Part shown: positions 55,765-64,000 of the stretch, piece after piece
Layout: the number at the start of each line of letters is the position of its first letter
How positions within the stretch are numbered: position 1 is the first letter of the stretch
Assembly (NCBI GenBank): GCA_044506565.1
Contig: JBIQKN010000002.1
Span: 1-64,000, forward strand
DNA: 64,000 bases
Source: Croceibacterium_A sp044506565
GTDB lineage: Bacteria > Pseudomonadota > Alphaproteobacteria > Sphingomonadales > Sphingomonadaceae
Direction: 5' to 3'
The notes under the pieces: generated by a model
Databases searched by the model: none
What the model was told of the DNA's origin: nothing
Seen by the model: the letters and a program-made list of their open reading frames with translations, nothing else
Translations under genes and position numbers: made by a program

Positions 55765-58698
55765 TCAGCGCTTGCCGGAGACGAGCCTGAGCGGGCGGTG
55801 CGACGGCGGCCGGACGCTTCGGTGTTCCGGCGGGAAGCGGCTGAGCAGGGCCGGCACCCGGCTCGCAGCGACCGCCTTCGAGAACAGGAATCCCTGGCCG
55901 AAGTCGCATTCGAGCTCGACCAGCCGTGCGGCCTGATCCTCGGTCTCGATACCCTCGGCGACGACCTTGATCCCGAGGCTGCGGCCGAGGTTGACGACCG
56001 CGCGGATGATCGCCTCGTCGCCAGGGTCGGAGTCCATGTCGCGCACGAAGCTGCGGTCGATCTTGATGATGTCGACCGGGAACTGCTTGAGGTGGCGCAG
56101 CGAAGCGTAGCCCGTGCCGAAATCGTCGAGCGCGATCTTGACCCCGCGCGCGTTGAGCAGGGCCAGCGCGCGGTGGACATACTCGGCCCCGCGCCCGAGG
56201 AATACGGTCTCGGTGACTTCGATCTGGAAGCAGCTGGTCGGAATCCCTGCCGACCGCAGCTGTTCGAGCGCGCTTTCGGCGAAGTTGTCGCGGCGGAACT
56301 CCGCGGCCGAAGCGTTGATCGCGACGTGGCGGAAATCGATCCCGCGGTCGAGCCACGAGCGCATGTCGGCGATGACCCGTTCGATCATCCGGTCGCTGAT
56401 CGCCGCAGCGACTTCGGGATCCTCGAAGGCCGCCTCGACCGTCGCCGGCTGCCCGATCCGACCGGCCTCCGTGCGCCAGCGGAGCAGCGCCTCGAACCCG
56501 ACGATCGTCCGGCGCGAGAGGTCGAGCTTGGGCTGGTAGTAGGGCACGACCCTGTCGTCGCGCAGTGCGTCGTGGGCGAGCTGGACCATCGACGCGCGGC
56601 GCTGGACGTCGTCGCGCATGCGCGACTCGAACAACGTGACCGTGCCGCGTCCCGCCGCCTTCGCCGCATAGAGCGCGATGTCGGCGTTCTTGAGCAGGGC
56701 TTCCGACGTACGGCCGTGCATCGGGAACACGCTTGCGCCGATGCTGACGCGGCAGTCGAGAATGCGCCCGGCATGGACGAACGGCTCGCGCAGGCACTCG
56801 TGGATCGCGCGCGACAGCTGGATCAGGCTGAGTTCGCCGGGGACGTCCGGCAGGACGATGGCGAACTCGTCGCCCCCGAAACGCGCGACCGTGTCGGTCT
56901 CGCGGACGACCCTGCGCACGCGCTGGGCGAACATCTTCAGCAGCATGTCGCCAGCGTCGTGGCCGAGCGTGTCGTTGATCTGCTTGAAATGGTCGAGGTC
57001 CAGCAGCAGCAGGCCGACTGCCCCTCCGTCGGCGGTGGCCGACTGGATCGCGAGCTCGAGCTGTTCCTGAAACAGGCTGCGGTTGGCGAGGCCCGTCAGC
57101 GGATCGTGGCTCGCCGTCCAGCGGACCCTTTCCTCGGCCGTTTTCTCTTCGGTGGCGTCGCGCACGGTCAGGATGATCCGTCGCAGCTGGCGCTCGGTCC
57201 GGTGCGTCCGGCCGTTCAGGGTTATCCAGCGGTCGCTGTTCTCGCCCGGGCGGCGGACCCGGAACGAATCCTCGATCCGGTCGGTCTGACCGTCGCGGAT
57301 CGCCTGCAGCTGGCGCACGAAGCGGGCGCGGTCGGCCGGGTGGATGCAGGCCTCGGCGACTTCCACCGAAGGCTCGACGTCGGGCGCGATGCCGAAGATC
57401 TCGCGCAGCCGGTCGGACCATTCGCGCTGGTCGATGAGCGCGTCGTAATCCCACACGCCGAGGTCGGCCGCCTCGGCCGCCAGGCGGAAGCGTTCCTCGC
57501 TTTCCCGCAGCGCCTCTTCGTTGACCTTCTGGCGAGTGATGTCGAGGTGCGCACCGATGCTCCTGATCGGTCGGCCGGTCGAATCGCACTCGACCTTGGT
57601 CCGCGCGAAGATCCAGCGAACCTCGCCGTCGCTCGGACGGACGATGCGGAACTCGGACTGACACGGGCGATTCTGCGCCAGGCTCTCGGCGATTTCGCGC
57701 GCGTGGCGCTCGCGGTCCTCGGGATGGACGATCTCGAGCCAGCGCGGGAATGGCACGCGGGTCGTACCGGGCGGCAGACCGGTTTGCTCGATGAAGGTCG
57801 GCGACAGCCAGGTGATGCCCTCGGGTCCCGCCTCGAAGTCGGCGAGCCCCGTGGCCTCGTGCACCAGCCGCAGGCGCTCTTCGCTCCGACGCAGGGCGCT
57901 GTCGGCCTCCCTGCGCTCGCTGATGTCGCGCGAGATGCACATGTGCGCGCGCGAGCCGTCGGGGCGCCGGAACGGCACCGCGTGCGCCTCGACGTGCCGG
58001 CGCCGGCCCTTGAGGCCGAGCAGCTCGTAGGTCCACACGACCGATTCCCCGGCCATCACCCGGCGGTGCACGTCGAGGCATGCTTCCCGGTACTCGGGCG
58101 GAACGGCCATGTAGCCGGGCTTGTCGAGGCTCGCCAGGTCGGGAGCTTCGAGCAGTTCGAGCCCCGCCGGATTGACGTAAGTCATCCGACCGGACTCGTC
58201 GAAGATCTTCACGCAATCGGGCATCGCGTCGAGGATCGCCCGCAGACCCGCCTCGCTTTCGCGCAGCGCGCACTCGGCCTCGATCTGCGCGGTGATGTCC
58301 TCGAACGTCGCGATCCAGTAGCCGTCGCCCATGCGTGCGGGAAGGACCGCGTAAGTACGTCCGTCGCGGCTCACGGTGCTGCGGGCCGGCGGATCCATCG
58401 CCAGATCGGCCCACATCTCGCTTTCGAGCTGCTCGGGCGTGACGTCGGGCGGGTGATGCCCGGCCTCGATCGCCATGGCGAAGAGTTCGCGCACGGTGAG
58501 GCCCGGACGGAGCTTGTCGGCCGGGAGGCCCACGACTTCGGAGAAGCGACGATTGCACAGCGCGATCCGGCCGTCTCGGTCGATCACGCATACGGCCTGG
58601 TGCATGTGCTCGATCGCGCGTTCGAACAGCGCGAGCCGGGCCAATGGCCCGTTGCCTGTCAGGTCCAGCTCGTTCAGCCGATCCCGCTCGTAGGACAC
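55765..58698 (-). CDS. PAS-GGDEF-EAL cyclic-di-GMP signalling protein
   Basis: A 977-residue soluble sensor. Four PAS domains are seen: about 25-140 (CVIDRDGRIALCNRRFSEVVG), 150-270 (KIFDESGRMTYVNPAG), 275-390 (with SPTFIEQTG) and 400-520 (with WSDRLREIFG). Then a GGDEF domain (SHDPLTGLANRSLF, RFGGDEFAIVLPD) and an EAL domain (GFEALLRWR, EVTETVFLG, DDFGTGYASLRHLK, KIDRSF, AEGIE, QGFLFS). Both catalytic signatures are intact, so it could make and break c-di-GMP. No membrane segment is visible. The start is GTG 58698, with GAGGGGG upstream. The big open frame on the opposite strand is a mirror. Confidence 0.93.
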   Translation of the reverse strand: MSYERDRLNELDLTGNGPLARLALFERAIEHMHQAVCVIDRDGRIALCNRRFSEVVGLPADKLRPGLTVRELFAMAIEAGHHPPDVTPEQLESEMWADLAMDPPARSTVSRDGRTYAVLPARMGDGYWIATFEDITAQIEAECALRESEAGLRAILDAMPDCVKIFDESGRMTYVNPAGLELLEAPDLASLDKPGYMAVPPEYREACLDVHRRVMAGESVVWTYELLGLKGRRRHVEAHAVPFRRPDGSRAHMCISRDISERREADSALRRSEERLRLVHEATGLADFEAGPEGITWLSPTFIEQTGLPPGTTRVPFPRWLEIVHPEDRERHAREIAESLAQNRPCQSEFRIVRPSDGEVRWIFARTKVECDSTGRPIRSIGAHLDITRQKVNEEALRESEERFRLAAEAADLGVWDYDALIDQREWSDRLREIFGIAPDVEPSVEVAEACIHPADRARFVRQLQAIRDGQTDRIEDSFRVRRPGENSDRWITLNGRTHRTERQLRRIILTVRDATEEKTAEERVRWTASHDPLTGLANRSLFQEQLELAIQSATADGGAVGLLLLDLDHFKQINDTLGHDAGDMLLKMFAQRVRRVVRETDTVARFGGDEFAIVLPDVPGELSLIQLSRAIHECLREPFVHAGRILDCRVSIGASVFPMHGRTSEALLKNADIALYAAKAAGRGTVTLFESRMRDDVQRRASMVQLAHDALRDDRVVPYYQPKLDLSRRTIVGFEALLRWRTEAGRIGQPATVEAAFEDPEVAAAISDRMIERVIADMRSWLDRGIDFRHVAINASAAEFRRDNFAESALEQLRSAGIPTSCFQIEVTETVFLGRGAEYVHRALALLNARGVKIALDDFGTGYASLRHLKQFPVDIIKIDRSFVRDMDSDPGDEAIIRAVVNLGRSLGIKVVAEGIETEDQAARLVELECDFGQGFLFSKAVAASRVPALLSRFPPEHRSVRPPSHRPLRLVSGKR

Positions 58699-58820
58699 AC
58701 CGCCCCCTCTTTCCCGACCGATCGTGCCGGTCGGGTCAGTCAGGTTAGGACACAGTTAGGTGAACATACCGTAAGCAATCCGAAGTTTTACCGTGCGCGG
58801 GACAGGCCGCTGCACTTCAC

Positions 58821-58849
58821 TTGGCGTTCACTGAGACGCTGGCTATAGG
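58821..58849 (+). promoter_or_regulatory. putative sigma-70 promoter of bamD
   Basis: TTGGCG (58821-58826), a 17-bp spacer and TATAGG (58844-58849). The transcription start would fall at about 58856, next to the ATG at 58857, and no SD is visible there, so the mRNA may be leaderless. Confidence 0.5.
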
Positions 58850-58856
58850 CGGGTAC

Positions 58857-59660
58857 ATGACCGCTCGCTCACCGCTGAGGATCGCCGCTCTCGCCGCTGC
58901 CGCGGCCACGCTCCCGTTAATCGCCGGCTGCTCGTCGCTCGGCCTCGGCGGGGGACCGTCGGAGACCGGCTACGTCGCGCGCGATGCGGAATCGCTCTAC
59001 TCGGCCGCCAAGGAGCGGCTCGACCGCGGCGACGTCAAGGTTGCCGCCGCGCTGTTCGACGAGGTCGAGCGGCAGCACCCCTATTCGCCGTGGGCGAGGC
59101 GCGCGCAGCTGATGAGCGCGTTCAGCTACTACGTCGGCAAGGACTACAACAAGGCGATCGAATCGGCCCAGCGCTTCCTGCAGATTCACCCGGGCAACAA
59201 GGATGCGCCGTACGCCTATTACCTGATCGCGCTGAGCTATTACGAGCAGATCAACGACGTCGACCGCGATCAACAGATCACCCTGCGCGCGCTCGATGCC
59301 CTCAACGACGTCAACCGGCGCTACCCCGAAAGCGAGTATGCGGCCGACGCGCGGGTCAAGATCGACCTCGTCAACGATCACCTCGCCGGCAAGGAGATGG
59401 AGATCGGCCGCTTCTACGAGCGCAGCCGCAGCTGGCTCGCGGCGCAGATCCGGTTCCAGAACGTGGTCGATAACTACCAGACCACCAGCCACGCGGCCGA
59501 GGCGCTGTACCGGCTGACCGAGACCAGCCTGGCGCTCGGCATCCCCAGCGAGGCGCAGAAATACGCGGCGGTCCTGGGCGCGAACTATCCCGGCAGCGAG
59601 TGGTACCAGCGCGCCTTCCAGCTCATGCAGCGGCACGCGCCCGACGCGAGCGCGTCGTAG
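58857..59660 (+). CDS. bamD: outer membrane protein assembly factor BamD
   Basis: A 267-residue lipoprotein of the BAM complex, which inserts beta-barrel proteins into the outer membrane. It has a lipobox with Cys25 (LPLIAGCSS), then TPR-like repeats: YSAAKERLDRGDVKVAAALFDEVERQHPYSPWARRAQL, KAIESAQRFLQIHPGN, and RFYERSRSWLAAQIRFQNVVDNYQ. The frame is open to the TTG at 58821 but the signal sequence starts at ATG 58857. It precedes the convergent PilZ gene by 6 bp. Confidence 0.94.
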   Translation: MTARSPLRIAALAAAAATLPLIAGCSSLGLGGGPSETGYVARDAESLYSAAKERLDRGDVKVAAALFDEVERQHPYSPWARRAQLMSAFSYYVGKDYNKAIESAQRFLQIHPGNKDAPYAYYLIALSYYEQINDVDRDQQITLRALDALNDVNRRYPESEYAADARVKIDLVNDHLAGKEMEIGRFYERSRSWLAAQIRFQNVVDNYQTTSHAAEALYRLTETSLALGIPSEAQKYAAVLGANYPGSEWYQRAFQLMQRHAPDASAS

Positions 59661-59666
59661 GCGGGA

Positions 59667-59987
59667 TCAGGCGACGCGCGCCTGGGAAAGACCGCGGTCG
59701 CGCGCGACGAGTTCGCCCAGCTGGCTCGGGTAGAGCGCGCGGTCGAGCCGAACGCCGGCGATGCCGTCATGCGCCCAGCGGATGCGACCGCCGAGTTCGA
59801 GGTCGCCCAGCTCGACCGTGACCGGCTCGCCGATCGTATAGTTGCAACGGCCGAGGTTGCTGATCCGGCAGCCCTCGCTCGACAGCTCGATGAGCAGGCC
59901 CCGCGCGGCCTCGCCTCCGGCCTTGCCGAGCCGGACCGGCTGGCGCACGGCGTAGCGCTTGTGTGAGCGGATCGTAAGAACGGCCAT
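59667..59987 (-). CDS. PilZ domain protein
   Basis: A 106-residue single PilZ domain. The RxxxR arm is present (RSHKR near residue 7), while the DxSxxG motif reads ELSSEG, with Glu in place of Asp. The rest of the barrel (VTVELGDLELGGRIRWAHDGIAGVRLDRAL) is intact. It could bind c-di-GMP made by the GGDEF-EAL protein nearby, but no partner is visible. The ATG at 59987 was chosen over the longer open frame because it starts the domain. It is divergent from recN. Confidence 0.82.
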   Translation of the reverse strand: MAVLTIRSHKRYAVRQPVRLGKAGGEAARGLLIELSSEGCRISNLGRCNYTIGEPVTVELGDLELGGRIRWAHDGIAGVRLDRALYPSQLGELVARDRGLSQARVA

Positions 59988-60158
59988 TTCGCCCCGACCT
60001 TCCCGTTTCTTCGGAGTGTCAGAATAAGGCCATAAGTCCGTTAATAAATTCTTCCACAGGTCTATACACACCGCACTTTTTCTGACTTTCGAGGTTGCGG
60101 ATGGTCCCGCGGGCCGCCGTTGCGCGGGACGAAGGGCTCCCGTAACCTGCCGCCACAG

Positions 60159-61823
60159 ATGCTCACTTCGCTCTCGATCCGAAACGTCGTCCTGATCGAA
60201 GCGCTCGACCTCGCCTTCGGGCCGGGGCTCGGCGTGCTCACCGGCGAGACCGGCGCCGGCAAGTCGATCCTGCTCGACGCGCTCGGCCTCGTGCTCGGCA
60301 ATCGCGCAGAGACCGGGCTGGTCCGCGCGGGCGAGGACCAGGCGAGCGCGACCGCGACGTTCGAGTTCCCCGAACTGCCGCACGCCTTGCGCGAGGCGCT
60401 CGCCGAGGCCGAGGTCGAAGTCGAGCCGGGCGAGCCGCTGATCCTCAGGCGCCGCGTGCGTGCCGACGGCGGCAGCAAGGCCTTCGTCAACGACCAGCCG
60501 GTCAGCGTTGCGCTACTGCGCGAGCTGGCCCCGGCGCTCGTCGAGCTCCACGGCCAGCACGACGATCGCGGGCTGGTCAACCCGCGCGGCCATCGCGTGC
60601 TGCTCGACCGTTACGCCGGGGCCGACGTGGCCGGTGTCGAGGACGCCTGGGCCAAGTGGCGCGCAGCCGAGGCGGCGCTCGACGCGGCGCGGGCGAAGAT
60701 CGCCCAGGCCAAGGCCGACCAGGACCTGCTGCTCGCGCACCTTGCCGAGCTGACCGAGATCGCGACCGAAGAAGGCGAGGAAGAGCGGCTCGCGCTCGCG
60801 CGCGCCGACATGCAGAAGGGCGAGAAGCTCGCCGGCGACCTCGAGGCGCTGCGGCAGGTGTGGGACGGGTCGGATTCGGCGCTGGCCCAGCTGCGCGGCG
60901 CGGCGCGGCGGCTCGATCGGATTGCGGGCGAGCACGCACTGCTGGCCGAGGCATTGGCGGCGCTCGACCGCGCCGTAATCGAGGCCGGCGAGGCCGAGGA
61001 AACGCTGCAAAAGGCGGCCGAGGCGCTCAGCTTCGATCCGGCCGAGCTCGACCGGATCGAGACCCGGCTGTTCGAACTGCGTGCGCTGGCCCGCAAGCAC
61101 GGCTGCCAGCCCGATGCGCTGCCGGCGACGATGCGCGAGCTGCGCGCGAAGCTCGACGCGATCGAGGCCGGGGATGCGCACATCGGCGCGCTCGAGCGCG
61201 CGGCGGCCGAGGCCGGCGAGGCTTACCGGCAGCGGGCCGAGGCGTTGCATACCGTGCGGTTCGAGGCCGCCGGGCGGCTCGACGCGGCTGTCGCGGCGGA
61301 ACTGGCACCGCTCAGGCTCGACGCGGCGCGCTTCCGCACGGCGGTGACCGCGCTGCCCGAGGAGCGCTGGGGGCCGCACGGGATGGATTTGGTCGAGTTC
61401 CTGATCTCGACCAATCCCGGAGCGGACTTCGCGCCGCTTGCGAAGATCGCCAGCGGCGGCGAGCTCTCCCGCTTCATCCTCGCGCTCAAGGTCGCCTTGG
61501 CCGAGCAGGGCGGGGCGGCGACGGTCATCTTCGACGAGATCGACCGCGGCGTCGGCGGCGCGGTGGCGAGCGCGATCGGCGAGCGGCTTGCACGATTGGC
61601 CGACGGCGGGCAGCTGCTGGCGGTGACGCACTCGCCGCAGGTCGCGGCGCGCGGCGGGACGCACTACCTGATCGAGAAATCGAGCGAGGGCACGGTAACG
61701 CGCACCTCGGTCGCGCTGCTCGACGCGGCCGGGCGGCAGGAGGAGATCGCGCGGATGCTGTCGGGCGCCGAGATCACCAGCGAGGCGCGGGCGCAGGCGG
61801 ATCGGTTGTTGGAGGGGGTGTGA
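60159..61823 (+). CDS. recN: DNA repair protein RecN
   Basis: A 554-residue SMC-like ATPase acting in double-strand-break repair. Walker A is GETGAGKSILLDAL, followed by a long coiled-coil region (about 150-400) and the C-terminal signature ASGGELSRFILALK with Walker B VIFDEIDRGVGG. The ATG at 60159 (MLTSLSIRNVVLIE) matches the family start. I saw no GTTC/GAAC-type LexA box in its upstream 170 bp, unlike the SOS genes at 26 kb. Its TGA overlaps the next ATG (TGATG). Confidence 0.96.
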   Translation: MLTSLSIRNVVLIEALDLAFGPGLGVLTGETGAGKSILLDALGLVLGNRAETGLVRAGEDQASATATFEFPELPHALREALAEAEVEVEPGEPLILRRRVRADGGSKAFVNDQPVSVALLRELAPALVELHGQHDDRGLVNPRGHRVLLDRYAGADVAGVEDAWAKWRAAEAALDAARAKIAQAKADQDLLLAHLAELTEIATEEGEEERLALARADMQKGEKLAGDLEALRQVWDGSDSALAQLRGAARRLDRIAGEHALLAEALAALDRAVIEAGEAEETLQKAAEALSFDPAELDRIETRLFELRALARKHGCQPDALPATMRELRAKLDAIEAGDAHIGALERAAAEAGEAYRQRAEALHTVRFEAAGRLDAAVAAELAPLRLDAARFRTAVTALPEERWGPHGMDLVEFLISTNPGADFAPLAKIASGGELSRFILALKVALAEQGGAATVIFDEIDRGVGGAVASAIGERLARLADGGQLLAVTHSPQVAARGGTHYLIEKSSEGTVTRTSVALLDAAGRQEEIARMLSGAEITSEARAQADRLLEGV

Positions 61824-62335
61824 TGGACCGGGGCGCGCTGCTCTTTTGCGTGGCGCTGGGCACCGTTCTTGCCGCCCTGACCTCGGTTGCTTCCTCCAAG
61901 ATCGGCGAGCCGGACAGCAACGGCGCGGTTGCCGCTGCCATCAAGCACTATCTGGCGGACTTCGTGGGCATGGAAGCGATCGAGGGGGAGGGTACCTCCT
62001 TCGGACCGATGGTGCTCTGCGTCGGAAGCGAGGTCCCGCTGCACATGGAGGCGATCGCGCGCGATTTGGCCGACACGGTCATAAGACCCATCGCGGAAGG
62101 TGCCTGCCGGAGCGAAACCGTCGAAGGCGACTTCGGGATGTTCACGGCCATCACGAATTACTACGACGCCTCGGGTGCCGAAGCAGCGCATGTCACGGTT
62201 GCCGATGTTTCCTGCAAGAACACCACCACGTGCATTGTCGACATCGACAGTCGGGGTTCTGGTGACCGGCTTGAAATGCGGCGAAAGGGCCGAACCAGGT
62301 TCGTGGGCGAGAGGAGAATCAGGTGGATGGTGTGA
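61823..62335 (+). CDS. hypothetical membrane-anchored or secreted protein
   Basis: A 170-residue protein with a single N-terminal hydrophobic segment (ALLFCVALGTVLAALTSVASS) and a mature part rich in acidic and small residues with four Cys (VLCVGSEV, GACRSE, DVSCKN, TTCIVD). The recN stop overlaps its ATG, so translation is coupled. No family is recognised. Confidence 0.6.
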   Translation: MDRGALLFCVALGTVLAALTSVASSKIGEPDSNGAVAAAIKHYLADFVGMEAIEGEGTSFGPMVLCVGSEVPLHMEAIARDLADTVIRPIAEGACRSETVEGDFGMFTAITNYYDASGAEAAHVTVADVSCKNTTTCIVDIDSRGSGDRLEMRRKGRTRFVGERRIRWMV

Positions 62336-62348
62336 AGCGAGGGGTAGC

Positions 62349-63032
62349 TTGAGCGAGCTGCTCGACCGTCCGGTCTGGAACGCGCTGAACACCGAGCAGG
62401 CGCATCTGGCCGCGACCACCGGCGCGGCGGTACGGATGGATCCGGCGTACGGGCCGTTCGCCGCGGCGCGCGACGCGAGCGAGCAAGCCCAGGCGGCGCT
62501 GCTGGCGACGCTGACCGGACCGGACGACCGGGTGGGCGTGGTCGAACGCATGGCGTGGCCCGCGCCGCCGGGGACGCGCGTGCTCGGCGGGGGTGATCTC
62601 GTGCAGATGGTATTCGAGGGGCCGCTGTCGGACAGCGCCGACGACCCGAGGATCGAGCTGCTGACGGAGGCCGACGCCGAGGAGATGGCCGCGCTCGCCT
62701 ATGCCACCGAGCCCGGGCCGTGGAGCAGCGCGACGCACCGCTACGGTCCGTACTACGGCATCCGCATCGGCGGGCGGCTCGCCTCGATGGCCGGCGAGCG
62801 GATGCGACTGCCGGGTCTCGCCGAGCTCAGCGGCGTGTCGACCTGGCCCGAGTTCCGCGGGCAGGGCCTCGCCGCAGCGCTGGTCCGCAGGGTCGTCCGC
62901 GGGTTCCTCGAGCGCGGGGACACGCCGTTTCTGCATTGCTACGCGGCCAACGCCGGCGCGGTCGCGCTCTACGAAAAGCTCGGTTTCCGAATACGCGCGC
63001 ACATGACGTTCACGATACTGGCGCTCGCCTGA
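62349..63032 (+). CDS. GNAT family N-acetyltransferase
   Basis: A 227-residue protein. The C-terminal ~100 residues are a GNAT domain with YYGIRIGGRLASMAGERM, GVSTWPEFRGQGLAAALV (the Q/RxxGxG/A acetyl-CoA loop as RGQGLA) and ANAGAVALYEKLGF. The N-terminal ~100 residues are a second, diverged GNAT-like part (residues about 1-100). The start is TTG 62349, 13 bp after the previous gene. The acceptor is unknown. Confidence 0.85.
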   Translation: MSELLDRPVWNALNTEQAHLAATTGAAVRMDPAYGPFAAARDASEQAQAALLATLTGPDDRVGVVERMAWPAPPGTRVLGGGDLVQMVFEGPLSDSADDPRIELLTEADAEEMAALAYATEPGPWSSATHRYGPYYGIRIGGRLASMAGERMRLPGLAELSGVSTWPEFRGQGLAAALVRRVVRGFLERGDTPFLHCYAANAGAVALYEKLGFRIRAHMTFTILALA

Positions 63033-63053
63033 CGAGGCGCTAGAGTCCCGCCG

Positions 63054-63521
63054 ATGCAGAGACTTGTTGCGACCTCGGCGGCCATCGCGCTCGGCGCCTG
63101 CGCCTCTGGAACCGGCGCTCCCCCGCCGCTCGACCCGCTCACCGGAGACCGCGACCAGCCCGTGCTCGCGCTTTTCGAGCACGTGCTCACCGGCTACTTC
63201 GCCGGCGCCGGCGCAACCGGGCCGACGATCTGCCCCGAGCTGAGGCCGACGGCGCTCACCGCCGAACAGGAGCAGGCGCTGATCGTCCGCTTCGTCCGAC
63301 TGGCACCGGCCGATCGCTGCAAGCCCGGTGAGCAGGGGCCGGTCGACGCGATCACGGAGGAGCCCGCCGCGCTCGTGCAGATCTACGGCTTCGCCTGCAC
63401 GGACGCCAACCTGTGCAACGGCTGGGTGCAGCTGCCCGGAGCGACGGCCACGCGCTACGCAATGCGCTTCGAAGAAGGCGAGTGGCGGTTCGACTCCGAC
63501 CGGCGGATCCTCGCGGAATGA
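63054..63521 (+). CDS. putative lipoprotein of unknown function
   Basis: A 155-residue protein with a lipobox (IALGACAS, Cys16) and a short Pro-rich spacer. The mature part has three more Cys (TICPEL, ADRCKP, FACTDANLCNG) and ends with GEWRFDSDRRI. The ATG at 63054 is near GAGTCCCG rather than a perfect SD. Its TGA overlaps the ligA ATG (ATGA), so the two are translationally coupled. Confidence 0.68.
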   Translation: MQRLVATSAAIALGACASGTGAPPPLDPLTGDRDQPVLALFEHVLTGYFAGAGATGPTICPELRPTALTAEQEQALIVRFVRLAPADRCKPGEQGPVDAITEEPAALVQIYGFACTDANLCNGWVQLPGATATRYAMRFEEGEWRFDSDRRILAE

Positions 63522-64000
63522 TCGGCACCACACGGCGCGGGGCCCCCGGCGGCGTGGTCGCGGCCTCGGAGGAACTGACCGAAGCCGAGGCCGCCAACGA
63601 GTTGATGCGGCTCGCGCGCGAGATCGCGCGGCACGACCGGCTCTATCACGTCGAGGATTCGCCGGAGATATCCGACGCCGAGTACGACGCGCTGGTGCGG
63701 CGCAACGCCGAGCTCGAGGCGGCGTTCCCGCATCTGGTGCGGGCGGATTCGCCCTCGCGCAAGGTCGGGCACGAGGTCGCCGCTTCGCCGCTGAGCAAAG
63801 TGGTGCACGAAGTCCGCATGATGAGCCTCGACAACGCCTTCTCCGACGAGGAGGTCGCCGAGTTCGTTGCGCGGGTGCGCCGCTACCTGAACCGGCCTGA
63901 GGACGAGGCGATCGCGTTCACCGCCGAGGACAAGATCGACGGCCTGTCGTGCTCGCTGCGCTATGAGAACGGCGTGCTGGTGCGCGCGGCGACGCGCGGC
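63518..64000 (+). CDS. ligA: NAD-dependent DNA ligase (5' part, runs off the window)
   Basis: The first 161 residues of LigA, which seals nicks using NAD. They include the N-terminal Ia domain (YDALVRRNAELEAAFP, SPSRKVG, MMSLDNAF) and the adenylation site KIDG with the nucleophilic Lys139 (EDKIDGLSCSLRYENG). The ATG at 63518 overlaps the preceding stop by 4 bp. The zinc finger, HhH and BRCT domains lie beyond the window edge. Confidence 0.95.
   Translation, partial: MIGTTRRGAPGGVVAASEELTEAEAANELMRLAREIARHDRLYHVEDSPEISDAEYDALVRRNAELEAAFPHLVRADSPSRKVGHEVAASPLSKVVHEVRMMSLDNAFSDEEVAEFVARVRRYLNRPEDEAIAFTAEDKIDGLSCSLRYENGVLVRAATRG

Noticed and set aside
55798..58848. 1016-codon open frame antisense to the PAS-GGDEF-EAL gene
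   Set aside because: The minus-strand protein has four PAS domains, GGDEF and EAL motifs; the plus-strand frame has none and covers its start region.
59988..60158. SOS box upstream of recN
   Set aside because: recN is SOS-controlled in many bacteria, but I found no GAAC-N7-GAAC or GTTC-N7-GTTC in this spacer.

Overview
The window is a high-G+C, gene-dense stretch of bacterial chromosome. Its content points to an alphaproteobacterium, most likely a sphingomonad (Sphingomonadales). Evidence seen: an alphaproteobacterial LexA box (GAAC-N7-GAAC), a CioAB-type cytochrome bd with a DUF2474 peptide, SdhE, a DivK-like regulator, a pstSCAB-phoU-phoB cluster and a bamD-recN-ligA neighbourhood. The order-level assignment is inference from gene content, not a database match. 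No phage, insertion sequence or CRISPR array was seen.

Layout. 1-16: truncated tRNA (probably Asn). 0.1-6.7 kb: nadK, an EAL phosphodiesterase, a small membrane protein with a strong terminator, mfd, sdhE, a hemerythrin protein. 6.8-11.1 kb: recG and a fused MFS/spermidine synthase-like protein. 11.1-13.8 kb: a DivK-like regulator divergent from a Pho-box-preceded NUDIX-DUF47 fusion plus a Pit phosphate transporter. 13.8-16.4 kb: cyanide-insensitive-type bd oxidase (cydAB) with a 38-residue DUF2474 peptide. 16.5-23.6 kb: lolCD, a Yip1-like protein, a secreted protein, dnaE and a small membrane protein. 23.7-24.9 kb: OmpA-family porin with a 19-proline linker. 25.1-32.5 kb: a DNA-damage cluster with two divergent radical SAM genes around one SOS box, a DUF4130-UdgX gene split by a one-base frameshift, and dnaE2 with a 211-bp palindromic element inserted in frame. 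32.5-35.1 kb: LysE exporter, extensin-like protein, PilZ protein, CheY-like regulator and an unknown protein. 35.1-43.7 kb: phosphate regulon phoR, porin, pstS, pstC, pstA, pstB, phoU, phoB. 43.8-49.2 kb: secreted protein, RidA, two tRNA-Glu, recJ, leuA with a leucine leader peptide, YceI. 49.4-55.7 kb: HWE kinase, Flp pilin, O-methyltransferase, RTX-repeat protein, CmcJ-like oxidoreductase, ArsC-like protein. 55.8-64 kb: a four-PAS GGDEF-EAL protein, bamD, PilZ protein, recN, three accessory proteins and the 5' part of ligA.

How the genes work together. Three themes recur. (1) DNA repair and mutagenesis: mfd, recG, recJ, recN, ligA, dnaE, and an apparently LexA-controlled operon of a radical SAM protein, UdgX and DnaE2. 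(2) Phosphate: a complete PhoBR/Pst/PhoU set, and a second phosphate locus (NUDIX-DUF47-Pit) with a good Pho box. (3) c-di-GMP and phosphorelay signalling: an EAL protein, a GGDEF-EAL protein, two PilZ proteins, single-domain regulators and an HWE kinase. The most unusual features are the protein-coding palindromic element in dnaE2, the SOS-box-radical SAM-UdgX-DnaE2 operon, the NUDIX-DUF47 fusion with an internal ribosome binding site, and the leucine attenuator of leuA.
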